A stretch of DNA of 64,000 nucleotides, from NCBI GenBank assembly GCA_964030785.1, contig OZ034979.1, positions 10,642,883-10,706,882 on the forward strand, written 5' to 3'. Within the stretch, counting starts at the first letter, position 1. Each line of letters opens with the position of its first letter. The notes under the pieces were generated by a model. The model saw only the letters and a program-made list of their open reading frames with translations, was not told the DNA's origin and searched no databases. Positions 1-12,526 of this stretch are shown one piece after another. A program made the position numbers and the translations under genes. The stretch is from Siderastrea siderea. Its lineage: Eukaryota > Cnidaria > Anthozoa > Scleractinia > Rhizangiidae.

Positions 1-3000
1 TTAATCCTTCCCTCGATTATACTTGCAGTATCACTGTAAAACAGTCCTTCTCCGATAATTCTTCACCGACTTATACTCGCAGTATATAATAAAATCTTAG
101 TGCAATAAAGAAGTTCGAAAGCGGAAGCTGAAATGTCTAAATAAATATTCAAAGCAACACAAGACTGTATTTTCATACAAAAACGTAAATGTGCCCATAC
201 CTCAAACTTAGATGACGGCCGTCGTTTCGGAGAATTAGGGAGAAGAAGTTGAAGTGAGATAACAGACAAAGATAATAAAGTTCAGCGCTGCGCACCGACA
301 AGAGCAAGCATCAAATCAGTGAAACTGGAGTGGTATCGTGGCATTCTAATAAGTACATTTTAACTACTTGGTCACGCCATCGTTCAGCTCATGACTGAAG
401 ACAAAGCCTCTGACATCTGCATTCCATCAGTGTCATCAATGTCTATTGTTTCGGAAGTTCAAGCATTGCATTTTAATTTTGCAAGCAACAATTTACAATC
501 AATTTAAGGTTATTGATAGTCAATAAGACATAAAACACTTCACTATTTCACTTTTTAATTCGAATTTTTATTTTTAGTAAAATTAATCATCTTAACTGTT
601 GCCTAGACGACGCAGCTCAAGGGATTTTATTTTTTTAAGATAGTGACGATTTTTACGTAGACTGGCAATCTTTATACCAAGACCCCAAGAGTTTTAATGA
701 TAGCAAAAACATAACGAACTACAATCTATTATCTAAATCCGTTTACCTTTTTAGCCAATGTAAGTAAATTTCGAAGACTTGGATACTGTTAAAGTGACTC
801 TGTTCAGGGGCACCCAACGAAAAAATTTGAGCAAAGTACTTGAAAATATCATTTTCTGCTTTGTTAGTTTGTGTCAGAGCTCTTTAAAGGAATATTTGTG
901 TAAGGTAATACAGATTGATCTGCTCGGCGTTTCTAGCTGAAAATTTAGTCCGCCGAAAATTTTAGGTAACAGAAACCTATCCACTGAATTTCCTAGCATG
1001 GTGTCTGAACTGTGTTGGTCGCCATAAATAGAGTTGAATAGACACGTGATCGAAAACGAGAGAGAGAAGCGTATTTTAAAGCTTAATTGTAGCCCTCCAC
1101 CTATGAGGTAAAGCAAAAAAAGACTCAAAAAGGCCAAATGCCACGCTTAACACTTATCGATTGCAGCAGTAAAAGACAGATTGTGAGAGCAATAACTTGA
1201 CCAGTCGTGATTGAAGTTAACTTCAGAACATTGAATTTGGGGAGAAATGAGCCAGGACTGAGCTAGTGTCGTTAATCGAATGGAACTGATTTCGTTCAGT
1301 AGAATTAACCACGGTCGATCAAATCAGTTAAGACGGCTGAGGCTGAATTACATGTTGAATTGGCCGCTATTCTTGCGTTCGATTGTAAACTGACAGCTGA
1401 ACTGATTCTATTACGTTTCGTCGTCAAGATCGTTTTCGATTCTCATTGAGAAAAATGCTATATTCTGTCCTCGAAGGATTATTTCGTCTTCAGGAGCCCT
1501 CCAATTTCCACTTCATTTGCGAAGAAATTTCCTTTAGAGCTTTCCCATTTTGTGTTCAGCTTTAAAGTGGCGTATTTTGATTAGCATAATGTCGAAAAAG
1601 CCTCTTGACAACGTGTTGCGTTCTGGGGGTAAACTGTTCTGAAATTAAAACGTCGGTAGTCAGTCTACCTTTTGCCGCACATGAAGAACTATTAGCAACC
1701 TTGTGTTTGTAAGATTGGACCTCGCGTAAGAGAAGGAAATCGAAGGGAATTTAATAAATGAAAAGCAATTCACTTACTTAAACGGGTTCTTCTGTCAATG
1801 CACTAGTGCTAATCTTTCAAAACGGATCTAGTTTTTAAAGCATGTAAATTCAAGCATACATCCTTGCTACAGCACTAGCAAGTCACAATAAGTGCTTAAA
1901 CACGAGTCCCGAATGTCTACCGATGGACGCAAATTTCACCATTCATTTAATCCTTCTCCTCGATTATACTTGTAGTATCGCTGTAAACAGTCCTTCTACG
2001 GACGATAATACTTCACCGACTTATATTTGCAGTATATAATAAAATCTTAGTGCAATAAAAAGTTCGAAAGCGGAAGTTAAAACGGCTAAATATTCAAAGC
2101 CACACAAGACTGCATTTTCATATAAAAAAGTAAATGTACCCATACCTCACCCTTAGATGAATGCCGTTATGTCGCAGAATTCACGAGAAGAAGTTGAAGT
2201 AAGATAACTGACGGAGATGATAAAGTAAGCGCTGCGCACCGACAAAGGCAAACATCAAATCAGTGAAACTGGAGCGATCGTGCATTTTAATAATTAAGTA
2301 CTTGGTCACGCAATTGTCTATGGAAGAACTATCACGTGTTCATCTCAACAATAGAGACAAAGCCTCTCACAATGGCATTCCATCAATGCACTGTTCCGGG
2401 ATTGAAAACATTGCGTTTTGCCAGCAACAATTTACAGAACGAATATTGATAGTCAATAAGATATAAAACCTTAATATCTCACTTACCAATTCGCCTGTTC
2501 TTGATTTCTAGATTATTAGTCATCTTACCTGTTGCCCAGACGCAGGTCATCACTCAGTGCCCGAGGGATTCAGTGGCTATTTTGGCAAACACGTAGACCT
2601 TGGCAATCTTACAGAGACGCCAAGAGATTTTTTAATTCTTGTTCAGTTTCGATGGTAACAAAAACATTACGAACTGCAATCTCTTATCTAAATCCGTTTA
2701 CTGCTTAAGTCAATGTAAGTAAATTTCGAGGACCTGGATAAGTAACTTGCTTCTCTCTTCAAGAAGAGCGTGACGTCTATGTTGGTTTCCAAAAATAGAG
2801 TTGAATGGTCACGTGGACAGATCCAAAGCGAAAGAGAGAAGGTATTTCAATACCTTACTATATTATGGGCCTCCACGTGAGAGGTTAAGCAAAGTCAAAT
2901 GCGACGCTCATCTATTGTAGCAGTAAGACAGATTGCGAGACCAATAACTTGACCAGTCGTGATTAAAAAATTAACTTCAGCCCTGTAACTTCAGAGCATT

Positions 3001-4390
3001 GAATTTGGGGAGAAATGACAAAAGGCTAATGATTGTAAACTAACCCTGGGGAGTGTCGTTAATAGAATGGAACTGATTAAGTTCAGTCGAATTAAGACGG
3101 CTGAGGCTGAACTGGCCACTATTTTTGCGTTCCACTGTTATAGACTGATTCTATCACATTTCGTCATATTTCTCGATTCTCTTGGAGAAAATGTTATATT
3201 CTGTCCTTGAAGAACTATTTCGTCTTTGAGCCCTCCAATTTCCACTTGAAAACGAATCTAGTTTTCAAAGCATGACAATTCAGGCATAGTTCCTTGCTAC
3301 CGGCACCAGCAAGTCACAATATGTGCTTAAACACGAGTCCCGAATGTCTACCAATGGACGCAAATTTCACCATTCATTTATAATCCTTCTCCTCGATTAT
3401 ACTTGTAGTATCGCTGTAAACAGTCCTTCTCCAAGCGATAATACTTCACCGACTTATACTCGCAGTATATAATAAAATCTTAGTGCAATAAAGAAGTTCG
3501 AAAGCGGAAGTTGAAATGTCTAAATATTCAAAGCAACACAAGACTGCATTTTCAAACAAAAACGTAAATGTGCCCATACCTCAGACTTAGATGACTGCCG
3601 TCGTTTCGAAGAATTAGGGAGAAGTAGATAACGGACAGAGACAATAAAGTTCAGTGCTGGGCACCGACAAGACGAAAAACATCAAATCAGTGAAACTGGA
3701 GGGATCGTGGCATTTTAAAGTTAATCACGCCATCGTCTATGGAAGAACTTTCAGGGGTTCATCTCATGAACAAAGACAAAGCTCTCATGTTTGCATTCCA
3801 TCAACGTCATAGTACTGTTTCGGAAGTTCAAACATTGCACTTTGCTTGCAACAATTTACAGAACGAAAGTTGATAAAACCTTAATATTTCACTTTTCAAT
3901 TCGCCTTTTTTTTATTTCTAGTATTATTAACCATCTTACCTGTTGCCTAGACGCAGGTCATCGTCACTCAGTGCCCGAGGGATTCAATGACTAATTTAGC
4001 AAACACGTTGCCTGCAATTTTAGAGAGACCCCCAAATTTTATTAATTCTTGTTGTTCAGTATCAATGATAACAAAAACGAGCTACAACCTCTTATCTAAA
4101 TGGTCCTAAATCCGTTTACTACTTCAGTCAGCGTAAGTAAATTTCGAGGGCTTGGATATGTGACAAGAAGAGCATGATGTCTATGTTGGTTTCCAAAAAT
4201 AGCGTTGAATAGTCACGTGGTCAGATGGAAAGCAAAAGAGAGAAGGGTATTTCAATAAGTGATTATAGGCTCCACGTATAAGGCAAAGCAAACAAAGTCA
4301 AATGCCACGCTCATCGATTACAGCAAACAAGAAAGATTTTATGGCCAATATCTTGATCAGTCTCTTCTTGCGTTCGATTATAAACTTATT
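1..4390. repeat. Non-coding tandem array, about three diverged units
   Basis: A block starting with a variant of AATCCTTCTCCTCGATTATA recurs near 1, 1,949 and 3,381. After each start the same landmarks follow in order: a second CGCAGTATATAATAAAATCT block, CAAATCAGTGAAACTGGA, a cluster around TTGCCTAGACG, and CACGTGGTCAGAT-like text. The first unit spans about 1.95 kb (possibly cut by the window edge), the second about 1.43 kb, and the third about 1.0 kb before similarity fades near 4,390. Units differ by many substitutions and by internal deletions. No frame codes for anything recognisable. Origin is unknown; it may be a decayed transposon or an old segmental tandem duplication. Confidence 0.75.
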
Positions 4391-5350
4391 CTATTTTGTC
4401 ATCATCAAGAGCCATAAAGGACAGAGAGGGTGACTCCTGGTATAGCCTCTGGGATATATCTTAACTTCAAAAAAGTTATTTTTAGACACGAATACGGACG
4501 TTTATGAAAACAATGTCCGGTGCCTGACTCCTCCCCAGGGCAACCGGTACCCTAAATCGCTTTTTTGGTTCAGAGCCAAACTTCTAATAACCGTCCCACG
4601 CACGAGATTTAGAGGTTGTTCCACGCGGTATCCAGGCTCTCGAGCAGACCACTCAAGGGGCAAAATATAACGATTTTGTATTGCACTTGATCCCCAGTTG
4701 AGTCAGGAAACGACACATGGCGATAAATAGCCAACAAAATTTCCAGATCAAGTAAGGTCTATGTCAGTTGTTTCCTGACCGTCTCTGAATCCCTTAAGCC
4801 TTTCACGGCGCATTTCATCCAGTTTTAAAATTTTAATGAATTTTAGGTTTAATTCGGAAACCTAAAATTTATAAATTATCGCTTGTTAGAATCATTTGTA
4901 ATCCTTTCTCTGCTTTTCTTCAATAATACTTGCAAAAGGTGAATGTTGCAAACACCGAATTCCATTTTGCATTTTTTTAATACGAAGAATCATTATGTAC
5001 GACTGTGTATGCATCACAACAGACATAAGGTATGGTAATTTATTTTCCATATATATAGGCCACATCCGGTTTAACTACATTAAAAGCCTTGTTTGTTATC
5101 ATATTTTTTAAATCTTTCTGGTTCACCAAACATAAAATAACATGACCGCAAACGTATAAAACTTCAACTCTGTACAAGTAAAAGTCCAAACATCGGACAA
5201 CATTTTGACTAAAAATAACACTTAACGGAGCTGTCAACAAAATTATGACACGATCGTGAAATAGCTCGCCTTGCAACACCATAACAAAACCAAACGAGAA
5301 AAGGAATCGTATCACGATGCTTCTGACAAAAACTTATTCTAGCAACAGTC
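4391..5350. other. Non-coding stretch with no recognised element
   Basis: A+T-rich sequence between the tandem array and the foldback near 5,359. The minus-strand open frame at 5,040-5,315 has no recognisable domain and no convincing splice context, so no gene is called. Confidence 0.5.
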
Positions 5351-5358
5351 ACAACACA

Positions 5359-5549
5359 TCGCTGTTCGCTTAGCCTGCGAGCAGTCTCTCTTTTGCTCTA
5401 AAATCCGTGCCGGACGAACGGCAAAGCCACAGGTGCGATATTCAAGCCGCGTGTAGCGCGGGCGGGAGAGCACTCGCTTCTTCACCGCTCGTACGACAGG
5501 GATTTTAGAGCAAAAGAGAGACTGCTCGCAGTCTACTGTTCGCTGTGAT
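5359..5549. mobile_element. Foldback/MITE with GCAGTCTCTCTTTTGC arms
   Basis: Two inverted arms of about 50 bp face each other. Each carries GAGCAGTCTCTCTTTTGCTC and then AAAATCC, with the second copy reverse-complemented. The middle is a G+C-richer loop of about 90 bp. The left outer edge CGCTGTTCGC is mirrored on the right as GCGAACAG. A relative with the same core (GAGCAGTCTCTCTTTCCGC) is at 19,240. It has no coding capacity and is a non-autonomous DNA element or foldback repeat. Confidence 0.75.
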
Positions 5550-5584
5550 CTCACGCTATTTCTCTTAACAGTTTGCTGCGCAAC

Positions 5585-6640
5585 ACATTGAACCTTACTG
5601 AGCGTCAAGTTATCGATAAACGACACAACACAACTCTAAACAGCACTTGATGGACACTTCTGCATGAAATTAGTTGCACAGGAATTACTAGTTCCTAAGA
5701 AATAAGCAAGGATAAAGAACTGTGAAATCTGCAATTTCCTTCACAGTTTTGTAACTGTGGGCGAATCATAGCTGGTGAATCACTGCTACCAAATCACGTT
5801 TGAAAAAACCGGCTCTGCACAGAGCTGTTAAATCGGCGGTAAAAAATAATAATAACAACAACAACAATAATAACAACAACAATAATAACAACAACAATCA
5901 TAATAAATTGAGTTATGCTTTCTTGTTAAGTATCTATTCCATTCTGTCCTCAGATATGGACGAGTAAGGAATGACTATCAATCTCATTATCTGCGTCTTT
6001 CCTTTCCCACCTGGCAAAGGAAAGACGCTGGGGAGGAGATCTGTACAAACAGACAGCAGAAAGCTAACTCAAAATCACCCTCAGGTTTTTCGCTAGAGCA
6101 TGCATGTTCTCTTCCTGTCATCTGGCAAGGCTTGTGTGACCAACTGATAACCAACTGAAGGCAAAAAATCTGACAAAAGGTGCCCAAACTAGAGTGATCA
6201 GATAAATTTGATGATAACCAAAAACGACGGGACTGAGCATTAGAACCCGAAAAACTTCAACCGTTTATTTATTCACGTAACTTCTAATAGCTGAAAAGCT
6301 CGTTCAAAATACGTACGTGCATCTAGACAGAGTAAAAAATTAAACATACGTAGAAACTAAATAGTAAAAACCGGCTAAAAAGCTAGTTTCATAAGGTACA
6401 GTAGAAACGAGGGAGAAGAGAAAAAAATTACACTAAATTATATTCACATCTGGTTATCATTATCGATGGTCTGGTTATCGTTTTTCTCCTTGAAATACTC
6501 AAAATTTTGAATTGTGTGCATGCCCGAGGTAAAATTGGTGAAAAAGTTTTCATCCTGCAAAGAGCGTTACGTTTTAGACGTTTGGACTGGTAATTGGCCA
6601 GATAGCGGTTAAAATATGCTGTTTATGACTTATAACGGTG
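5585..6640. repeat. 3' flank of paralog A, duplicated 3' of paralog B
   Basis: Stretches here match 18,840-21,540 in the same order: ATAAACGACA near 5,610; AAGAACTGTGA and CTTCACAG near 5,715-5,745; GGAATGACT and GGAAAGAC/GTCAC near 5,970; AGTGATCAGATAAAT near 6,193; ATCCTGCAAAG near 6,551. This shows that the unit duplicated with the HEPN/NB-ARC genes included several kilobases of non-coding 3' DNA. An (AAT/AAC)n microsatellite sits at about 5,840-5,905. Confidence 0.7.
5840..5905. repeat. (AAT/AAC)n microsatellite
   Basis: Alternating runs of AAT and AAC trinucleotides. Confidence 0.9.
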
Positions 6641-6779
6641 TTTCATTTTTCGGCAAAAGCCTGATCATTAGTGGGTTTAAATAAATGATAAAATGCCCTA
6701 AAAACTACCCTGGTTGTTAAAATAATATAAATCTCATAAATAACTGTAAAATTGGACGGTTCTAAATAGACTAAATGTT

Positions 6780-6945
6780 TGCAGTGTCTACACTGTCATA
6801 AACTCCCAACCGTCTTATTGTCTCCAAAGCTCTGTGAAACACTTTGTCGGCTTTACTTGCATTTCCCATTCAACCAAATTCGAACGCAGGACCTCGACGA
6901 AAGGGAACAGCTCGCTATCCACCGATAGATTCATTCCCTGAAGCA
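6780..6945 (-). pseudogene. Paralog A: remnant of the TPR region
   Basis: On the minus strand, the text around 6,780-6,850 aligns with the TPR start of paralog B near 22,375-22,440 (shared AACTCCCAACCG, CTCTGTGAAACACTTT). A second block near 6,900-6,935 (CTCGCTATCCACCGATAGATTCA) matches paralog C near 41,430-41,455. The rest of the TPR array seen in B and C is missing, so A has lost most of its C-terminal TPR coding. Confidence 0.65.
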
Positions 6946-7065
6946 CCAATTACAATGCATGAGAACTCCAACGAGGTCGCGAAATCATGGTTATCCGAAC
7001 TGGGAAGTTTGCATTAAGCAACAGTAGGTTCGCGAAGCGTTGAACTGGAGGATCTGTCAATGCCT

Positions 7066-8848
7066 CTAGCCACAGATATCTATCACAGCGCGAAGCATTT
7101 TAGGTAATTTGACGAAGAAAACGCCTAAGACAACATCTTCCTCTATCGAAGTTTCGAAAAAATCTTTTTCAGGAGACTGATCCTCAAACCTAGCTTGAAA
7201 AAAACTATAAACGAGACTTTGGAAATAAGACACCATTTCATCGTCTTTTCCTTCCAGATAGAAAGCCATCAACATGTAAACAAGTACCTTAAGTAAGTAT
7301 TCGTCACTACGAGTGCTAAGCAGATCTATCGAATTCAAAAGAGACGATATATCCTCGTCAAGCTTGCCACAAAGTAACTGGTGAGTGGCATGATAACATA
7401 GCAGCTTTGCTGGACAATCAGATCTACTAATGTAATCAGCATACAAGGAGTGGTCCCAGTGTCGGTCCTGATAAAACCAGCCCCAAAGGCGAAAGGATTT
7501 GGCAGCCAGCAACTGTATTTCATCTTCCACAATTTGCCTCTTTTGTGCCTCTTTCATCGCTACGTCATAAAGATGTTCAAACAGTTCTTCATCAGTAAGT
7601 ACAGTAAAGAGAAAAAATTCTGCCTTAGACAACTCATCTACAACCTTGGGGTAAAGCTTATCATCTTTTATTCCATTAGCAAGGGACAAAAGGATGTACT
7701 CCCGTCGATCAATGAAAATGTCTGCAGTTTCTTTGGAAGGACCCATTAAAAACTTTTCACTAGCAGCCCTAAAACTCGAGATATAGTAGTCAAAAAACTG
7801 ATGATGGGCTGAGAGAAATATGGCTTCAACTGATTTGTTGTTATTTCTCTCCTCATCAATGAAGGATCGCAGCAGTGAATAAATAGTGAAGTGGGTAAAA
7901 TTCTCCCCACAATCTATTTAGGCCTTTCGCTCCAGTAATCGAATAATTTTCTTGATTGCTGGCTCTGTTTTTACGTTCAAAATGGCTGTAGCATCCTCTA
8001 TTCTGAACCACCCAGGGAAAACAGCCAGAGACACGAACGCATTTCTCTCGCAGATGGAGAGTCTTTGAAAGATGTGTTAATTAGACACTTCAGACGTAAA
8101 TCATAACGAAAGTTTTCACTGTCCAAAACCTCAATGAGTGGTAAACTCTTCCGTTCTTCTAGCAGATCACTTAAAGAAATATTTTCTTCTCGCATGATAC
8201 AACACATCAATCGAATGGCCAAAGGAACTTGTCCACACTCCTTTACTGTACCAGTAAGATCACATTCCGAGACATCTGGTAAGAGGAGCCTCACTAAGCT
8301 GGCCGAGGAAACTTCATCAAGTGCATTAATTTTCTCTAAATGGATGGGAAGAGAGTGGCCAAAGAAGTCTAGAGATTCACGAGTAGTTAGGAGAAGCTTG
8401 ATCTGTTTGCACTGGACAAGAATCTCGTCGATCAATCTAAACACTTCCTGTTTCCGTTTGGCATCTTCAGATTCAAGTAAGTCATCGGCATTGTCTAAAA
8501 TTAAGACAACAGGATTTTGCACTTGTTGTAGAAACTGAATGAGCCAGTGGGAGGAGGACATATGAGGCACTTGTGAAGCGTCTACGAAAATACTAAGCAG
8601 CTTTGAGACTAGCTCCTCCTTACTTTCCATTCCGCGAAGGGGAACGAATTACACTGGAATCTTCAAATCTTGTAAGCGATGTGCAACGCTGATGGCCACG
8701 GACGTCTTCCCAAATCCTGGCGGGCCCCAGACGTTAACCAATCTAGTGATTTCATCTTTTAAATGATCAAGAATTGCCTGGCACTCTATCTGATGACCAA
8801 CAAAGTGTGGGATGGTATCAGGTACACAGGAGTGGGGTACGAAAGGAC
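7066..8848 (-). pseudogene. Paralog A: NB-ARC (STAND ATPase) exon, disrupted
   Basis: The exon begins after a TTTAAG acceptor at 8,849-8,850 and reads GPFVPHSCVPDTIPHFVG, the same start as B and C. A Walker A motif GPPGFGKTS follows, then Walker B (VLILDNADD), the arginine-bearing TTRESLD motif and CGQVPLAIRLM. The frame is broken repeatedly. A TAA at 8,649-8,651 replaces the tyrosine of the VYFVP strand just after the P-loop. There are small indels near 8,055-8,095, and a TAA at 7,918-7,920 lies inside the KGLIDCGE segment of the winged-helix region. An open stretch resumes at 7,746 and ends at a stop at 7,066. The family is a STAND ATPase that would use nucleotide binding as a switch. This copy cannot make the full domain from the sequence shown, so it is called a pseudogene. 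Confidence 0.85.
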
Positions 8849-8859
8849 CTTAAAGAAAT

Positions 8860-9465
8860 TGTTTGCTTTTAGTTTTACTGTAAATATTTAGGTGGTTCTT
8901 AATAATTAACCCATCAAACTATTTGCCACGGTGTTATTTAAACTGAAAGTGTCGTAAAGCATCGCGATTCACCTTTCTAGCTCCCGTGCCAACGTTATCA
9001 TGTACGAGCCTTTGGCGTCATAGAAACGTATTTGGGACCGTAAAATACACTGCTTAGCGCACGGCAACAGAGGCGCATAGGCACATCAAGTTAATGTAAA
9101 TCCATAAATAAAGGGGGTGGTCTGTCTCCCGCAGTACGTTTACCACCTATTGCTGCAAAAGCTAGCCAAGCACAATGCACGAATGTAGCGGGAAGGCGTG
9201 GGTTGAGAATGATGAGTATTGTTACGTCACGATCTTTCTGTCACACGAAGGCCAGCAATCATAAGGGCTTTTCAATTGCATTGGAAAGTTCCTTACATAC
9301 CAAAAGTAAAACATGAGTTGTCTATCTCCCGTACTTTCTGATAAGATAATGGTAGCCCCAGTTAAGGTAGCTCAACTAGACAATGTCGGCGACGAAGATA
9401 AAGACGAAAAAGAAAAGGAAGAATTAAATGTTCATTAAAAACACGGGCTGGGGGGCGGTGGGGCG
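8860..9465. other. Intron between HEPN and NB-ARC exons, paralog A
   Basis: Non-coding sequence colinear with the introns of B (24,665-25,530) and C (44,295-45,270). Shared landmarks are CTGCAAAAGSTAGCCAA, CTTACATACCAAAAGTAAA and GATAAGATAATGGTAGCC. Nothing else is seen here apart from the SINE that follows. Confidence 0.6.
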
Positions 9466-9468
9466 CGG

Positions 9469-9779
9469 TGGGGCACGGTGGTTTAGTGGTTGGCGCGTTG
9501 GCCTTGAGATCTGACGGTCGGTGGTTCGAAGCTCAGTCCCTACCATTGTCTTGTTTCCTTAGACAAGAAACTTCACCCCACATTGTCTCTCTCCACCCAG
9601 GTGTATAAATGGGTACCGGCGACATACTGCTGTGGGTAATCCTGCGATGGACTAACATCATATTTAGGGGGGTGGGAAGATTAAAATTACTCAGTTGCTT
9701 CATGCGACAGAAACCGGGATAAGCTCCGGCCGTGTGGGCCTCCTTAGCTCGTGTGCGACTTTACGGCCCTTCCTAAGTT
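9469..9779 (+). mobile_element. tRNA-derived SINE in intron of paralog A
   Basis: The head reads like a tRNA gene. There is an A-box-like TGGTTTAGTGGTTGGCGCG near 9,478 and a B-box-like GGTTCGAAGCTC near 9,521. A central body follows, with CTCTCTCCACCCAGGTGTA, AATGGGTACC, CCTGCGATGGACTA and GTTGCTTCATGC. This layout (tRNA-like head, conserved invertebrate SINE body) is known from marine invertebrate SINEs. The same insertion is at the equivalent place in paralog B (25,535-25,779). Confidence 0.75.
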
Positions 9780-9830
9780 CTTTTGTTATAAAAATTTCAA
9801 ATGACTAACAATTAAAAAAAGTGGACTAAC

Positions 9831-10737
9831 CTTTTGAACTTCCCGCTTGCATTGCTTGTTTTATTTCATTAACGTTGGCCTTTACTTCTTTCACGTCTGA
9901 CCCAACTTCATCCACTTTTGTTTAAACGTCTGCTGCTGTCGTTTTTACGTCTGACCCGACTTCAATCACTTCTGTCTTCATATCTGTTACTGCTGTTTTG
10001 AAATCTGTCCCGAGTTCATCCACTTTTGTCATCACATCGTTCACGTCTGATCCAACATCCTTGACTTGAGAGGCAATTTCATCCAGATTATCTTCGATCT
10101 GCTTAAACTTTTCTCTCCTCAACTCCTCTTCCAACTGTTGAACCCTTGGTGTTGGGAAGTCTTTTTCACCTAGTTTTCCAATATCATCAATCTTGGTAGC
10201 GCTTTGCCCAAGTGCGACAACAGCGTCTTTTGCCAATTGTATGTAATTATCAAAGGCTGCCTTGTCAAGCTTTTGAGTATTAATCGGGTGACAAAGAGTG
10301 TTTCGCAGCAAACGGAGCTGATCCAACGCTAAAGCGAGCGTCTCAGCTTGGTTTCCAGAATGGCTGATCACTGAGTGATGGAATCTTTCGGGTAATAAAC
10401 GACGGGGTTTTACGTACAGTTTGTGTAATGTACCGAATCCTCCCTTTCCGTCCGGCATGGCAAAGCTTTGGGCGAACAGAGTTGCTGCAAACAGAGCTGT
10501 ACAGTCCCACTCTGTAAAGGATTTATTAGTTGGCACATATTTTGTCTTTCCGCCCTCCTTCTTCAGGAACATGTTCCGCACAAGTGGTGAGTCGTCCCAT
10601 TTTTTAAAGCCAGGTGTAGGAGCGACTTGGTTGTCCCACATGTACATGGACACCTGACGTAGGGCGACAGGAAATTCATCAAGCACAACAGAGGAGAACT
10701 TGAGAAAATTAAGTTGCTCAGGAGAAAATGTTGTCAT
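9831..10737 (-). pseudogene. Paralog A: DZIP3-like HEPN exon with premature stop
   Basis: The reading frame opens with ATG at 10,737 (MTTFSPEQLNFLKF) and encodes a HEPN domain of the kind found in DZIP3-like proteins of cnidarians. It keeps the HEPN R-x4-H signature as RNTLCH near residues 145-150. A short coiled segment of GSDV/KVDE-type repeats follows, far shorter than in B and C. A TAA at 9,922-9,924 cuts the frame inside the repeats. Beyond it the same frame continues (TKVDEVGSDVKEV..., ending QAMQAGSSK) to the phase-1 donor AAAG/GTTAGT at 9,831, so exon structure is kept while the stop is fixed. This stop and those in the next exon mark A as a pseudogene; a truncated HEPN-only protein of 271 residues remains possible. 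Confidence 0.85.
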
Positions 10738-11560
10738 TCTTCAAGCGTTCAAAGTTTGTTCAATCCACTCAGTATAAATCATTTGGATGAGAAGAGACTA
10801 TCTGCAATAAAGAGTGGGGAAACATAATTGGTTAAAACAATTCCTGGTCTGGGACGTTGGATGTAGGGGGGTCATGGTCATTTTCCAAAAGATGGAAAAT
10901 AGATGGAATCCTGCTCTAACTTGATTATTTTAATAATAAAAATCGGTTCAAAAAGGCTGGCAAATAGTCACCATTATCAACTATTACCATTTAAACTCAT
11001 CAAACCACAACGTCCTTCCTGCCCACCCCACCTTGAGACAAAAGCCCCTGCATTAACATCGGTGAGGTTTGAGTGAAGTAAAGATACTTAACTTGGGGAT
11101 TTCAATAGATGTATTTTATAATCTTTTGGTTAGAACATCCATTATATACTTCAAGACTTGACTTATTTGGTTCAGTCTCCGGAAAGTTCCTCCTCTTTAC
11201 TCCCTTTTGTTAACCTCTGAAACTGAATGGGCTTATTGCCCCCTTCTGTGATCCCGGGTTTATAATTTTTGAAAGTTAACTTCATTTTGATCGGTTTTTA
11301 GTTTGGATTAGCTTTGTTAAAACAATCTTGACTTGCCCAGGTTTGGTCTTCTTGGGTAGTTGTCTTCCCCAAAGTACTGGGGACTGATTGCTATAATGCC
11401 AGTTGTCACATATGAGGGAATCCATTTTTCACTAACCAAGGAACGCAAGATAAGAAAATTGTCCACATCTGCCCCTCCCCACCGCTCTTAGGTAGGTAGC
11501 AAGTTGCATAACTTGCTACAATGACACCATACCAAATTCATAACAGTTTGCTGTTATCCA
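10738..11560. other. Upstream/intergenic sequence of paralog A
   Basis: The sequence immediately upstream of the ATG (TTTGAACGCTTGAAG on the minus strand) matches the same place in B. Further out there is nothing recognisable. A 5' non-coding exon or promoter may lie here or farther upstream, near 18,300-18,430. Confidence 0.4.
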
Positions 11561-12400
11561 AAACTTTACCATAACCCAGGCAGAAAAACAAGTCTTAACC
11601 CTGGGCTAGTTACATGAGCCAGGCCACCTCGGTTTGCTGAAATGCTGTTTTGGGGGCCAATTATATGTGCCGGGCTGGCCCAATTAGCTGGGCTGGCCCA
11701 ATTAGCTGGGCTGGCCCAATTAGCCGGGCTGGCCCAATTAGCCGGGTTGGCTTGGATTGCCAAGGGTGAACTGACATTACATTACATTACAGCAAAATCA
11801 GTCATGATTATATGGAAAAATCTCAGCCCGGCTAGCCGGGATCCCAGTACACTTGCAATACCAGGATCCAGGCTAGCTGGGCCTACCAGACTAACACTTT
11901 CTTGTGCCTAGTTTTCACTTCAGAGCAAATGGCTCACCAGTTAGTTGATATTTCACTTTCTGTTTAACACAGAGGTAAATACCAGACCATAGCTGCACAA
12001 AACAGAAAATAATGCACCAAAATGATGGAATAATGGATCAAAGTAAAATCATTTCATATATATTCTCTTTGATGTAGCCATCTAATTTCACATGACAGGT
12101 TAATCCAAATTTAGCCACAGCTGGGCTGGCTCACCTCATGTAATACCAGGTTGAACAGTCATGTGGCAAACTAAGCTAGCCTGGCAAACTTTAGGGCCCG
12201 CATAGCTCATGTAATCCACTTCTAATCCCATTATTACATGACGTGTGCCTGCCTGGGTCTGGCTTAGAAGCTGTTGTGGGAAACATGGCTGTGGAGAATA
12301 TCCCGGTACCATGGAGACATGCCAAGATCCCGGCAAACCATACCAGCCCGGCTAAGCAAAACGGCACTCCTCAAATAAGCTTTTACCAATTCTAACTAGC
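11560..12400. repeat. Unclassified repeat with 18-19-bp tandem core
   Basis: At 11,670-11,755 the unit GGCTGGCCCAATTAGC recurs about five times with single-base variants. Words such as GCTAGCCGGGATCCC, CATGTAATACCAG and CCAGCCCGGCTA recur on both sides, suggesting one larger repetitive element. No transposase or reverse transcriptase coding is seen. Confidence 0.55.
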
Positions 12401-12496
12401 ACTTATTGGGCAAAATTTAACAAGAAGGAGCATTTTTGGTATGTTTTTAAGTGGCACTGCTAGCATAATCAGGAGGGCCACTACAGTCTGGTGGCA

Positions 12497-12526
12497 GTTA
12501 GGCAGTTAGGCAGTTAGGCAGTTTTA
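12497..12526. repeat. (GGCAGTTA)n short tandem repeat
   Basis: About four copies of the 8-bp unit GGCAGTTA in a row. Confidence 0.8.
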
